Part shown: piece by piece, positions 17,094 through 25,885 of the stretch
Position numbering within the stretch: position 1 is the first letter of the stretch
Layout of the letters: every line of letters starts with the position of its first letter
Source: Sphingobacterium siyangense
GTDB taxonomy: Bacteria > Bacteroidota > Bacteroidia > Sphingobacteriales > Sphingobacteriaceae
Direction: 5' to 3'
Length of the DNA stretch: 64,000 nucleotides
Assembly (NCBI RefSeq): GCF_007830445.1
Contig: NZ_VLKR01000019.1
Span: 1-64,000, forward strand
The notes under the pieces: model-generated
Told to the model about the DNA's origin: nothing
The model's input: the letters and a program-made list of their open reading frames with translations, nothing else
The model's database searches: none
Made by a program: the position numbers and the translations under genes

Positions 17094-18638
17094 ATGCTAA
17101 ATAAAACCTATTGCAGTGCTGTCTATGGAATCAATGCCTGCACAATTACCGTTGAGGTAATCGTATCTACAGGCCTACATTATTATATCGTAGGATTGCC
17201 TGACAATGCTGTGAAAGAAAGCTTAAGACGTGTCGAAAGTGCCATTACTTCCTGTCAACTTCACATGCCACGTCAAAAGATTGTTGTCAACTTGGCACCT
17301 GCAGACCTTCGCAAAGAAGGTTCCAGTTACGACCTATCAATCGCAATCGGCATATTGGCCTCCTCCGGGCAAATAACAAATGAGCTTCTGGCAGATTATC
17401 TCATTTTAGGAGAACTATCATTAGACGGAAGCATTAAGCCCATCCGCGGTATTTTACCCATTACCTTACAGGCCCTGAAAGAAGGCTTTAAAGGGCTTAT
17501 TTTACCACAAGAGAACGCCAAGGAGGCCGCTATTGTCAGGGGAGTCGATGTTATCGGAGTAGAGAATCTCAACCAAGTTGTCGATTTCCTAAATCATAAG
17601 CTGAAAATTGAACCAACAAAAGTTGATATTCAAACTTTCTTTCATACCGATACAGCAAATTACGATGTCGATTTCTCGGATGTTCAAGGACAGGAGAATA
17701 TTAAAAGGGCACTGGAAATTGCCGCAGCAGGTGGTCATAATCTTATTTTAATAGGTCCCCCCGGCGCAGGAAAAACTATGTTGGCCAAAAGATTACCGAC
17801 GATACTTCCACCCCTCAACATGACTGAATCATTAGAAACCACCAAAATACACTCTGTATCTGGAAACCTGAAGACCAAGGAGTCTCTCTTGACTACACGG
17901 CCGTTTCGTTCTCCGCATCATACCATATCCGACGTAGCCATGGTAGGTGGAGGCTCCAATCCGCTGCCTGGTGAGATTTCACTAGCACATCATGGCGTAT
18001 TGTTTTTGGATGAATTACCGGAATTCAAACGGAGTGTACTCGAGGTCATGCGGCAGCCGCTCGAATCGCGACAGATTACCATATCAAGGGCAAAACTTAC
18101 GGTGGATTATCCGGCGAGTTTCATGCTGGTAGCGGCCATGAACCCCTGTCCCTGTGGCTATTTCAATCATCCCGAAAAGGAATGCATATGTGGCAGCAAC
18201 ACCGTACAACGGTATTTAAGTAAAATATCGGGACCTCTTTTAGACCGCATCGATCTGCATATTGAGGTGACGCCTGTACTATTTGATCAACTGAGCACAA
18301 CACGTAAAGCCGAGGACAGCCGTACTGTGCGAAGTCGGGTCATTCAGACACGAGAAATTCAGAAAGAACGGTTTGACTCTTTTCCAGACGTTCATTGTAA
18401 TGCGCAAATGAGTACACAATTGACCCGAGAAATATGTCAGGTTGATGAGACCGGAAGGAAGTTACTTAAAACAGCTATTGAACGCCTCAGCTTATCAGCG
18501 AGAGCATACGATAGAATACTCAAAGTTGCTCGCACAATCGCTGATATGGAACAGAGTAAAATGATCGAAAACCATCATCTAGCCGAAGCAATCCAGTACA
18601 GAAATTTAGACCGGGAAACCTGGGGCGGAAAATTTTAG
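17094..18638 (+). CDS. comM: YifB/ComM-family AAA+ ATPase (Mg-chelatase-like)
   Basis: The 514-residue protein has the ComM/YifB order: an N-terminal Lon-like domain (about 20-145, LPDNAVKESLRRVESAI), a Mg-chelatase-type AAA+ domain with Walker A GPPGAGKT at about 221-228 and Walker B GVLFLDELPEF, and a C-terminal lid domain. The cysteine set NPCPCGYFNHPEKECICG in the insert is typical of the family. In Vibrio ComM is a hexameric helicase that extends heteroduplex joints during natural transformation; elsewhere the role is less clear. The gene is single and overlaps the convergent rhomboid gene by 4 bp. Confidence 0.92.
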   Translation: MLNKTYCSAVYGINACTITVEVIVSTGLHYYIVGLPDNAVKESLRRVESAITSCQLHMPRQKIVVNLAPADLRKEGSSYDLSIAIGILASSGQITNELLADYLILGELSLDGSIKPIRGILPITLQALKEGFKGLILPQENAKEAAIVRGVDVIGVENLNQVVDFLNHKLKIEPTKVDIQTFFHTDTANYDVDFSDVQGQENIKRALEIAAAGGHNLILIGPPGAGKTMLAKRLPTILPPLNMTESLETTKIHSVSGNLKTKESLLTTRPFRSPHHTISDVAMVGGGSNPLPGEISLAHHGVLFLDELPEFKRSVLEVMRQPLESRQITISRAKLTVDYPASFMLVAAMNPCPCGYFNHPEKECICGSNTVQRYLSKISGPLLDRIDLHIEVTPVLFDQLSTTRKAEDSRTVRSRVIQTREIQKERFDSFPDVHCNAQMSTQLTREICQVDETGRKLLKTAIERLSLSARAYDRILKVARTIADMEQSKMIENHHLAEAIQYRNLDRETWGGKF

Positions 18639-19258
18639 AACTGAGCCAGACAATGCTTAATAACCCAAGGAAAACAGATAATCGTCAAGATCACACCCGA
18701 CAATGCACCAAAGAAATGAGCATCGTGATTTATACCATCTTGTGCTTTTTTTGACGCCCACACACAGTAACCTAAAAACAAAAACGCAAACAGGTAAGCC
18801 GGCATCGGTATAATCATCATCACACCAATGGTACTCTTCGGATCGAAAAGAATGTAGCTGAACAAGACCGCACAAATTGCACCTGAAGCACCTAAACTAT
18901 AGTAACCCGGATTATTTTTCTGCTGAATGATCGTTGGAATATCACTCAGGATTAAACTACCGATATAGATCACCGCAAATAAAATATGTCCGTATGGACT
19001 TGCTTCTGCAAGTATACGCTCTAAACCAAAAGCAAAATAGTAGAAGGTAAGCATATTAAACAGCAAATGCCCCCAATCTTTATGGACAAAACCACTGGTA
19101 AGAATCGTATATACTTTTCGATTACGTGCGATACTATACGGGTGTAACATCAGTTTGCCGTAAAGTTGCTCATGTGAAAATGTATAGATACTGGTAGCGA
19201 GTGTAAAAATGAAAATAATACTCGCAACAGGCATTTCTGTTAGATAAAATAATAGCAT
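18635..19258 (-). CDS. Rhomboid-family intramembrane serine protease
   Basis: This 207-residue integral membrane protein has six predicted helices. The catalytic serine lies in SLGASGAICAVLFSY (GxSG motif) in helix 4 and the catalytic histidine in DAHFFGALSGVI in helix 6. The HxxxN-type motif of helix 2 appears as HLLFNMLTFYYFAFG. All active-site elements are present, so it is probably an active protease. Substrates are unknown. It starts 8 bp after the LUD-domain gene and is likely co-transcribed with it. Its 3' end overlaps comM by 4 bp on the opposite strand. Confidence 0.92.
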   Translation of the reverse strand: MLLFYLTEMPVASIIFIFTLATSIYTFSHEQLYGKLMLHPYSIARNRKVYTILTSGFVHKDWGHLLFNMLTFYYFAFGLERILAEASPYGHILFAVIYIGSLILSDIPTIIQQKNNPGYYSLGASGAICAVLFSYILFDPKSTIGVMMIIPMPAYLFAFLFLGYCVWASKKAQDGINHDAHFFGALSGVILTIICFPWVIKHCLAQF

Positions 19259-19266
19259 AGTAGTTC

Positions 19267-19914
19267 TTAGAATCGATCCTCTAAAAGTAAAACGTAAAGC
19301 TCTTTTGGTCCATGTGCTCCCAAAACCAATCTTTTCTCTATATCAGCCGTTCTTGAGGGGCCGGTAATTGTCGAAATCATTGTCGGGATTTCCTGACCGT
19401 AACGCTTCTGCATATAGGCTAAAGCATCCTTTAGATCCCAAACCAATTGCGAAGCTTTAGCAATAACAATGTGAATTGGGGGATATATACTCAATCTGCG
19501 TCCTGAAGCATTTGCATTACTCACCATCACACTGCCATTGCGTGCAACTAATGCTTCACATGATGTAATACTTGCATTTGCTAATTCAAAATCTTCCGCT
19601 GTTTTTAAAAAAGGAAAACCATATGGACTAAGTAGATTTTGAACGCCTTGTTCCCAAGCATATATATTTTTAATATTATTCTCCTCAGTCAATGAAATCA
19701 AATTTTCAATCAGACCGATCTCGCCATCACAATACAGAAACTTGCCTCCCGCAGCAGTCAATTCGCGAACAAAAACAATATCCACCAACTCATCCTCTTC
19801 TTTATAAAGTGCTGTTTCCTTAAAATTTGGATGTGGATTATCGTTTTTCTGTAGTAATGCCTGACGTACCCGTTTTAACATTACCTCCTTCGCTGTTGCG
19901 TTCTTCACGTTCAT
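19267..19914 (-). CDS. LUD domain protein (LutC/YkgG family)
   Basis: The 215-residue protein has a LutC-like LUD domain: an N-terminal helix (MLKRVRQALLQKND), then ITSCEALVARNGSVMVSNA, LSIYPPIHIVIAKASQLVWDLKDAL and the characteristic end STITGPSRTADIEKRLVLGAHGPKELYVLLL, given here in parts. LutC works with LutA and LutB in L-lactate oxidation, but neither is adjacent. I place the start at ATG 19912-19914 (MNVKNATAK), since any longer form would be translated through the ftsH terminator stem at 19933-19960. It probably forms an operon with the rhomboid gene. Confidence 0.85.
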   Translation of the reverse strand: MNVKNATAKEVMLKRVRQALLQKNDNPHPNFKETALYKEEDELVDIVFVRELTAAGGKFLYCDGEIGLIENLISLTEENNIKNIYAWEQGVQNLLSPYGFPFLKTAEDFELANASITSCEALVARNGSVMVSNANASGRRLSIYPPIHIVIAKASQLVWDLKDALAYMQKRYGQEIPTMISTITGPSRTADIEKRLVLGAHGPKELYVLLLEDRF

Positions 19915-19932
19915 GGCGCATATATATATAAA

Positions 19933-19960
19933 TGCAGCGCTAGATGACTCTAGCGCTGCA
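19933..19960 (-). terminator. Intrinsic terminator of ftsH
   Basis: An 11-bp GC-rich stem (19933-19943 with 19950-19960, tgcagcgctag) has a 6-nt loop and is followed on the minus strand by a T/A-rich run. It lies 9 bp after the ftsH stop and separates it from the LUD-domain gene. Confidence 0.85.
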
Positions 19961-19969
19961 GCATTCAAA

Positions 19970-22051
19970 TTAATTCAAATTATTTGACGGTGTTTCTGAG
20001 CTCTGCCCTTCGCTAGATCGCGCTTCGTCCGGGTGAACATCCAACGGTAGATCTGTCTGCGGAACTCCGCCACCATCAGCACCATTCACAAACTCCTCGT
20101 AAGTAGTCTTAGTTTCAAATGGGCGTTTACCTAATATCTCTTCCAAGTCCGACTGAAAAAGTATTTCTTTTTCCAATAGCTTTTCTGCTATTTTAATCAA
20201 ACCTTCACGTTTGTCCAGCAATAACTGTTTCGTACGTGCATAGACATCATTAATTAAGTTGCGAACCTCTGCATCAATCAACTCTGCCGTTTTGTCAGAA
20301 TATGGTTTTTGGAAAGATGCCTCAGAACTGTCTCGGAAAGAAACATTCCCAACTTTATCATTCATACCATAGATTGCAATCATCGCATAAGAAAGTTGCG
20401 TGATACGCTCTAAGTCATTTTGAGCACCTGTTGAAATTCTTCCAAAAGTAATATCCTCAGCGACACGCCCCCCCATAGTCATACATAAACTGTCTATCAG
20501 TTGCTCTGTCGTATATAAGAACTGCTCACGGGGAAGATATTGTGCATAACCCAAAGCAGCAACACCACGAGGCACAATAGATACTTTCACCAAAGGATCG
20601 GCGTGTTCTAAAAACCAGCCTGCAATAGCGTGCCCCGCCTCATGATAAGCAACAATACGTTTTTCTTCCGGAGAGATGATTTTATTCTTCTTCTCGAGAC
20701 CGCCGATCACACGATCAACGGCATCTTGAAAATCTTGCATATCAATCTCTGGTTTATTTTTACGGGCAGCGATAAGAGCTGCTTCGTTACAAACGTTGGC
20801 AATCTCAGCTCCTGCAAAGCCTGGTGTCTGCGCCGATAATTTCTTTGCATCGACCTCAGCTGATAACTTCAACGGCTTTAGATGTACTTTAAAAATTTGC
20901 TCACGGCCAATTAAATCCGGTTTATCAATAGAAATTTGACGATCAAAACGTCCCGGACGCAACAACGCTGTATCCAGCACATCAATACGGTTAGTAGCCG
21001 CTAAAATAATAACGCCCGAATCAGTACCAAAACCATCCATCTCCACCAATAATTGATTCAATGTATTTTCACGTTCGTCATTACCTCCCATCATCGAGTT
21101 TTTACCACGAGCACGACCAATAGCGTCAATCTCATCGATAAAAATAATACATGGAGCTTTCTCTTTCGCTTGCTTAAACAAGTCACGAACACGCGATGCA
21201 CCTACCCCCACAAACATTTCGACAAAGTCAGATCCGGAAAGTGAGAAAAATGGCACTTGGGCCTCTCCGGCTACAGCTTTAGCCAATAAAGTCTTACCTG
21301 TTCCCGGAGGCCCTACAAGCAAAGCTCCCTTCGGAATTTTACCCCCTAGATTGGTATACTTACGTGGATTTTTTAAGAAATCCACAATCTCCATAACTTC
21401 CTGTTTTGCCTCCTCAAGACCGGCAACATCATTAAATGTGATATTGATCTGCGATTCTTTATCAAACAGCTGAGCCTTTGATTTACCAATATTAAAGATT
21501 GCACCGCCGCCGCCGCCAGCACCGCCGCCCATACGACGCATCAAGAAAATCCAGATTGCGGCCAAGACCAACAATGGCAACATAAACGTGATAAACCAAC
21601 TTGCCCATGGATTAGAACGATCGTCATAAGTTAATTGGACCTTCGGTGTACCAGGCGCCAAATCTGCTTGCGAAGCAGCTAGCTTTTTCTCCAAAACATC
21701 GGGAGAGGCATCCTTAAAAATATATTGTGGTCCCTTATCTTCTTGACCGGATAAACTTGGAAGTGGATCAGCAGTTTTTGTAGCATCCTTAAAACTTGGA
21801 TTATCTTTCCAGCCCTTTTTCAGATACACCTCAACCTCGACAAGATCATTCTTCTTGTAGGCGACAAGGCGCTCAACAGAGCCCGTATTTAACATGCGTG
21901 TCTCAAAATCGCTATAGCTAACTTCCTTAGCCGGGTTCTCTCCTATAACATATTGTAAGGCAAAAAAACCTAACAACACGGCAATCATAAGCCACACAAA
22001 ATTGAATTTTGGTGGTTTTGGGGTCACCTTACTACTCGGGATTTTTTTCAT
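19970..22051 (-). CDS. ftsH: ATP-dependent zinc metalloprotease FtsH
   Basis: This 693-residue membrane protease has two N-terminal helices (about 19-36 and 150-171, WFITFMLPLLVLAAIWIFL) around a periplasmic domain. An AAA+ domain follows with Walker A GPPGTGKT at about 246-253, Walker B IIFIDEIDAI and the arginine-finger region LLRPGRFDRQ. The peptidase domain has the zinc motif HEAGH at about 468. A glycine run (GGGAGGGGGA) links membrane and ATPase parts. The C-terminus is acidic and disordered. It degrades misfolded and regulatory membrane proteins as a hexamer. It follows rsfS by 46 bp, likely in one operon. Confidence 0.97.
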   Translation of the reverse strand: MKKIPSSKVTPKPPKFNFVWLMIAVLLGFFALQYVIGENPAKEVSYSDFETRMLNTGSVERLVAYKKNDLVEVEVYLKKGWKDNPSFKDATKTADPLPSLSGQEDKGPQYIFKDASPDVLEKKLAASQADLAPGTPKVQLTYDDRSNPWASWFITFMLPLLVLAAIWIFLMRRMGGGAGGGGGAIFNIGKSKAQLFDKESQINITFNDVAGLEEAKQEVMEIVDFLKNPRKYTNLGGKIPKGALLVGPPGTGKTLLAKAVAGEAQVPFFSLSGSDFVEMFVGVGASRVRDLFKQAKEKAPCIIFIDEIDAIGRARGKNSMMGGNDERENTLNQLLVEMDGFGTDSGVIILAATNRIDVLDTALLRPGRFDRQISIDKPDLIGREQIFKVHLKPLKLSAEVDAKKLSAQTPGFAGAEIANVCNEAALIAARKNKPEIDMQDFQDAVDRVIGGLEKKNKIISPEEKRIVAYHEAGHAIAGWFLEHADPLVKVSIVPRGVAALGYAQYLPREQFLYTTEQLIDSLCMTMGGRVAEDITFGRISTGAQNDLERITQLSYAMIAIYGMNDKVGNVSFRDSSEASFQKPYSDKTAELIDAEVRNLINDVYARTKQLLLDKREGLIKIAEKLLEKEILFQSDLEEILGKRPFETKTTYEEFVNGADGGGVPQTDLPLDVHPDEARSSEGQSSETPSNNLN

Positions 22052-22097
22052 TATATCGTAATTATATTTTCTTTATAAATTATTTTATTGATGGCAA

Positions 22098-22472
22098 TTA
22101 GGCGCTTTGGAAATGCTGTACTTCTGCATCTCCCCATAAATCCTCGATACCATAATGCGCTCTTTTTTCGGTCTTAAAGATATGTACAACCACATCCACA
22201 AAATCCAAAATCAACCATTCTCCATTTGATTGTCCTTCTTTATATTGGGGTTCTTGACCAAATGCCTTATAGACTTCTTCTTCGACACTCTTTGCTATCG
22301 CATTCACCTGAATGTTAGAATCTGCATGACAAATCACAAAATAATCGGAAACAGAACTGTGAAGATCTCTTAAATCCAAGCGAACAATCTCGTTTGCTTT
22401 CTTTTCTTGCATACCGTAAACGATAATTTCTGATAGACGTTGGGACAATTCTGAACTTTTATTTTTACTCAT
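22098..22472 (-). CDS. rsfS: Ribosome silencing factor RsfS
   Basis: The 124-residue protein covers a complete RsfS/Iojap domain: DLRDLHSSVSDYFVICHADSN in the first half, IAKSVEEEV, then GEWLILDFVDVVVHIFKTEKRAHYGIEDLWGD at the end (listed here in pieces of the conserved pattern). RsfS binds ribosomal protein L14 and blocks subunit joining when nutrients are scarce. It is the first gene of a leftward pair with ftsH and is divergent from birA, with only 47 bp between the two starts. Confidence 0.94.
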   Translation of the reverse strand: MSKNKSSELSQRLSEIIVYGMQEKKANEIVRLDLRDLHSSVSDYFVICHADSNIQVNAIAKSVEEEVYKAFGQEPQYKEGQSNGEWLILDFVDVVVHIFKTEKRAHYGIEDLWGDAEVQHFQSA

Positions 22473-22519
22473 TAAAAAATGTGATAGTTTTGACTTAATA
22501 TTTATTTAATACTTTCAGT

Positions 22520-23290
22520 TTGCAAAATAACAATATTTCGGGACTTATCATCGGTCAAAATACAATATATCTTGACAAAGTCGCCTCTACAAACGATTAT
22601 CTCAGGGAATTATTGTCAAATTTCAAGCCACTAGCAGAAGGAACTGCCATTTTAGCAGAAGAACAATTTCAGGGTAAGGGGCAGCGCGGAAGCTCCTGGG
22701 TCAGTGAACCCGGGAAAAACTTAACAACATCGATCCTCTTAAAGCCTCATTTCCTACCAATAGCACAACAATTTGCACTTTCAGCTACTATTGCCGTTGC
22801 AACCGTCAATTGGCTGAAAAGCAAAACCGAGCAGCCTGTTACCGTAAAATGGCCCAATGATATTTACGTCAATTCAAAGAAAATCACAGGCATTTTAATA
22901 GAAAATAAATTAAAAGGCAGTAAAATCGACAGCGCTATTATCGGCATCGGTGTAAATATTAATCAAATTAATTTTGACACAGCAACAACAATAACCTCGC
23001 TCGCCTGCCTAACCGATCGACAGGATTACAACATCAAAGCCCTGGCTCAGGAGTTGTTCCAAGTGATCCAACAGGAGTACCTGACCCTTTATAAGGAAGG
23101 GACCCAATATCAGTTAAGCCGCTATAACGCCCTATTGTTTTGGAAAGGTGAAGAAAGACCATTTCTTATCGATGGTATCAAGAAAACCGGTATCATTCAA
23201 CGGGTATCTGACGATGGGAAACTATGCGTTCTCCTGGAAGACACCCTTCACGAATTTGATATCAAAGAAATTACACATCTTATTACCTAA
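22520..23290 (+). CDS. birA: Biotin-[acetyl-CoA-carboxylase] ligase (BirA, no DNA-binding domain)
   Basis: This 256-residue protein consists of the biotin protein ligase catalytic domain: GKGQRGSSWVSEPGKNLTTS at about 52-71 (biotinyl-AMP loop), VKWPNDIYVNSKKITGILIE at about 113-132, IIGIGVNIN, and a short C-terminal beta domain. The N-terminal helix-turn-helix of E. coli BirA is absent, so it is an enzyme but not a repressor. It attaches biotin to carboxylase carrier proteins. The start is TTG at 22520; no ATG exists upstream of the conserved core in this frame. It is divergent from rsfS. Confidence 0.93.
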   Translation: MQNNNISGLIIGQNTIYLDKVASTNDYLRELLSNFKPLAEGTAILAEEQFQGKGQRGSSWVSEPGKNLTTSILLKPHFLPIAQQFALSATIAVATVNWLKSKTEQPVTVKWPNDIYVNSKKITGILIENKLKGSKIDSAIIGIGVNINQINFDTATTITSLACLTDRQDYNIKALAQELFQVIQQEYLTLYKEGTQYQLSRYNALLFWKGEERPFLIDGIKKTGIIQRVSDDGKLCVLLEDTLHEFDIKEITHLIT

Positions 23291-23446
23291 TCTTTACAAA
23301 AAAAGGATAGCCCATTTTAGAATTGTCAAACCTTTGTTCTAAATTTGTCAATAGCGTGATTAAACCTTTATTCACACAAAGCATCAAAGAACAATAACAC
23401 ACTGCAATCATTGCAGCAGAAAAGGAAAAGAACAAATTAAATTCGG

Positions 23447-23896
23447 ATGAAAAAGTTAATACTGTTAATGACTGCAGTAATTTTTGCAGTTACGGGAGCA
23501 TTCGCTCAGATTCACAAACCTGTAAAATGGACTGTGGCCAGCAAAAAGTTAAATAATAAAGAAGCTGTAGTTTATGTAAAAGCGACAATTCAAAATGGAT
23601 GGCACATTTATTCACAAAATGTGAAAGATGGCGGGCCAATTCCAACTTCTTTCACCTTCGCCAAAGCTGCTGATTATGCACTGGTCGGTAAAACTGCAGA
23701 GCCGAAACCAAAAGTAAAACATGAGGATGTATTTAAGATGGATGTTGGTTATTTTACAAACGAGGTAATTTTCCAACAAAAAGTAACTTTAAACAAAGGA
23801 ACTGCCACCGTTAAAGGTACTGTCGAATGGCAAGCATGTGATGCATCACAATGTCTTCCTCCAGACGAATATGCTTTTGCTGTGACAATCAAATAG
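23447..23896 (+). CDS. Secreted DsbD alpha-domain protein (stand-alone nDsbD)
   Basis: The 149-residue protein has a cleavable signal peptide (cut near AFAQ, about 20) followed by a single immunoglobulin-like DsbD N-terminal domain. The features seen are WHIYSQNVKDGGPIPTSF and the redox pair in WQACDASQCLPPDEY, C-x4-C, matching the cysteine pair of the DsbD alpha domain. In E. coli this domain is fused to the membrane part of DsbD and passes electrons to periplasmic thiol proteins. Here it is a separate gene 86 bp before the DsbD membrane/thioredoxin gene, with a terminator hairpin between them. Confidence 0.85.
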   Translation: MKKLILLMTAVIFAVTGAFAQIHKPVKWTVASKKLNNKEAVVYVKATIQNGWHIYSQNVKDGGPIPTSFTFAKAADYALVGKTAEPKPKVKHEDVFKMDVGYFTNEVIFQQKVTLNKGTATVKGTVEWQACDASQCLPPDEYAFAVTIK

Positions 23897-23925
23897 TAAA
23901 AATGATTCTACACGGATAAATTAAT

Positions 23926-23950
23926 AAGGCGATTCTCATCGCCTTTTTTT
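23926..23950 (+). terminator. Intrinsic terminator between the nDsbD gene and the dsbD-like gene
   Basis: The stem aaggcgat/atcgcctt (23926-23933 with 23938-23945) has a 4-nt loop and runs into a T-tract to 23950. It follows the small nDsbD gene and would reduce read-through into the larger gene. Confidence 0.82.
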
Positions 23951-23982
23951 ATTTTTGACCATAACATCAGAAATTCATACGC

Positions 23983-25689
23983 ATGTTAAAAAACACATTC
24001 ATTCTACTTTTAATTGCTTTTTTCAGCCTTTCTTTAACTACAGCAACTTTTGCCTCAGCACAAGATAGTTTAACAAGTACAGAAGGGCTTCAATTTGAAT
24101 CATCACCGGATACAGCTACTGCTGTTGAAGCGGTACCCGAGGATCTAAATTTTACAGCTTCACCTGACACGATGGTTAGTCAAGATAGCAGTAAAATAGT
24201 TCCAACTAAGGCAAACGCTTCCTCAGGGAATCAAGAATCAGGGAAAAAATCACTTTGGAGTATCTTTATTGCTGGATTAGTTGGCGGCTTCGCAGCGCTG
24301 CTCATGCCTTGTATATTCCCAATGCTCCCACTTACCGTAAGCTATTTTACAAAACAGGCCGGAAGCCGCGCAAGCGGTATCAGCAAGGCACTTCTATATG
24401 GTCTCTTCATCATTGTGATCTATGTCGCTTTAGGAATGATTATTACCATTTCGTTTGGTTCGGATGCTTTGAATGCTTTATCGACAAATGGGGTATTTAA
24501 TTTCCTATTCTTCCTCTTATTGGTTGTTTTTGCCGCGTCCTTTTTTGGTGCTTTTGAAATCACGTTACCAAGTTCTTTCGTCAATAAAATGGATGCCAAA
24601 TCCGACAAAGGCGGTCTTGTAGGGCTTTTCTTTATGGCATTCAGCCTTTCACTGGTATCTTTTTCCTGTACTGGCCCCATTATTGGCACCTTATTGGTCG
24701 AAGCGGCCTCAAAAGGAGAACGCTTAGGTCCAGCAGTCGGGATGCTCGGTTTTTCTATAGCACTTGCAATTCCTTTTGGCTTATTTGCGATGTTCCCTTC
24801 GATGTTAAAATCCCTACCAAAATCTGGCGGTTGGCTAAATTCGGTGAAGGTTGTACTTGGCTTCTTAGAGCTCGCACTAGCGCTGAAATTCTTATCAAAT
24901 GTAGATTTGGCTTACCATTGGAATTGGCTGGATCGAGAAGTGTTCTTATCGCTATGGATTGCCATTTTTAGTATGATGGGCTTATATCTTATTGGAAAGA
25001 TCAAGTTTTCACATGACAGCGAATTAAAATTCCTCTCTGTACCGAGAACTATTCTCGCTATCGTTGTATTTTCCTTCGTTATCTATATGGTACCGGGACT
25101 GTGGGGAGCTCCCCTAAAATCGATTTCAGCCTTCTTGCCACCTTCGGCAACACAGGACTTTGACCTGTCGGCAGGAATAGCAGCCGCTCCTTCACACAAT
25201 GATGGTAAGGTTAAAAAATACGCGGAGATTTTTCACGAACGTGGTACACCAAAAGGATTTGATCCTTATTATGATTATGAAGAGGCTCTCGCAGCTTCAA
25301 AAGAACAGAATAAACCGGTATTAATTGATTTTACAGGCTGGAACTGTGTCAATTGTCGAAAAATGGAGGCAAATGTCTGGACTGATCCCGCGGTTGCCAA
25401 ACTACTGAAGGAAGAATTTATTATGGCCGAATTGTTTGTCGATGATAAAACAGAATTACCGGCAAACGAACAATTCGTTTCAAAATATAGTGGCAAAAAA
25501 ATCAAAACCATAGGTAATAAAAACAGTGATTTCCAAGCATCAGCTTTCGACAGTAATTCGCAACCACTCTATGTCATCGTCGATGCATCAGGAACAGTTT
25601 TAGTTCCAAAAACGGGCGCAAACTATAATGTCGCGGAATATACTGCATTTTTACAGAGCGGAATTGATGCCTTTAAGGCAAAAAAATAG
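23983..25689 (+). CDS. DsbD-like thiol:disulfide interchange protein (membrane and thioredoxin domains)
   Basis: The 568-residue protein has a signal peptide (1-26), then a disordered segment with two imperfect repeats (LQFESSPDTAT, LNFTASPDTMV). A DsbD beta domain of about eight membrane helices (about 90-400) follows, with its two cysteines in LMPCIFPMLPLT and SFSCTGPIIG. The C-terminal thioredoxin-like domain (about 435-568) has active site WNCVNCRKME. It carries electrons from cytoplasmic thioredoxin to the periplasm. The N-terminal alpha domain of classical DsbD is missing and is supplied by the preceding gene. Confidence 0.92.
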   Translation: MLKNTFILLLIAFFSLSLTTATFASAQDSLTSTEGLQFESSPDTATAVEAVPEDLNFTASPDTMVSQDSSKIVPTKANASSGNQESGKKSLWSIFIAGLVGGFAALLMPCIFPMLPLTVSYFTKQAGSRASGISKALLYGLFIIVIYVALGMIITISFGSDALNALSTNGVFNFLFFLLLVVFAASFFGAFEITLPSSFVNKMDAKSDKGGLVGLFFMAFSLSLVSFSCTGPIIGTLLVEAASKGERLGPAVGMLGFSIALAIPFGLFAMFPSMLKSLPKSGGWLNSVKVVLGFLELALALKFLSNVDLAYHWNWLDREVFLSLWIAIFSMMGLYLIGKIKFSHDSELKFLSVPRTILAIVVFSFVIYMVPGLWGAPLKSISAFLPPSATQDFDLSAGIAAAPSHNDGKVKKYAEIFHERGTPKGFDPYYDYEEALAASKEQNKPVLIDFTGWNCVNCRKMEANVWTDPAVAKLLKEEFIMAELFVDDKTELPANEQFVSKYSGKKIKTIGNKNSDFQASAFDSNSQPLYVIVDASGTVLVPKTGANYNVAEYTAFLQSGIDAFKAKK

Positions 25690-25885
25690 GCTGTATACGC
25701 TGGAGATATCCGTCTGGAATGATACATGAGAAAAAGCAATTATTAAATTTGCATTATCTTTAGCTCACGCTTAGATGAATTGCACTTAAAAAAGCTATTG
25801 CTTGTTCTTAATAGCGTTATCGGCAACTTCTAATAACGGAAATATAATTGTATATACGCTTAAAAATAGCTAAGTTTGAGTACGT

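Noticed and set aside
19915..19968. N-terminal extension of the LUD-domain gene
   Set aside because: The extra codons lie in the ftsH terminator stem and give an Ala/Ser-rich peptide unrelated to the family.
25690..25885. Fifth copy of the dyad promoter before pfkA
   Set aside because: AAAAAGCAATT and TAAATTTG are present, but the -33 TTG is missing and the distance between the parts differs by 2 bp, so I do not count it.
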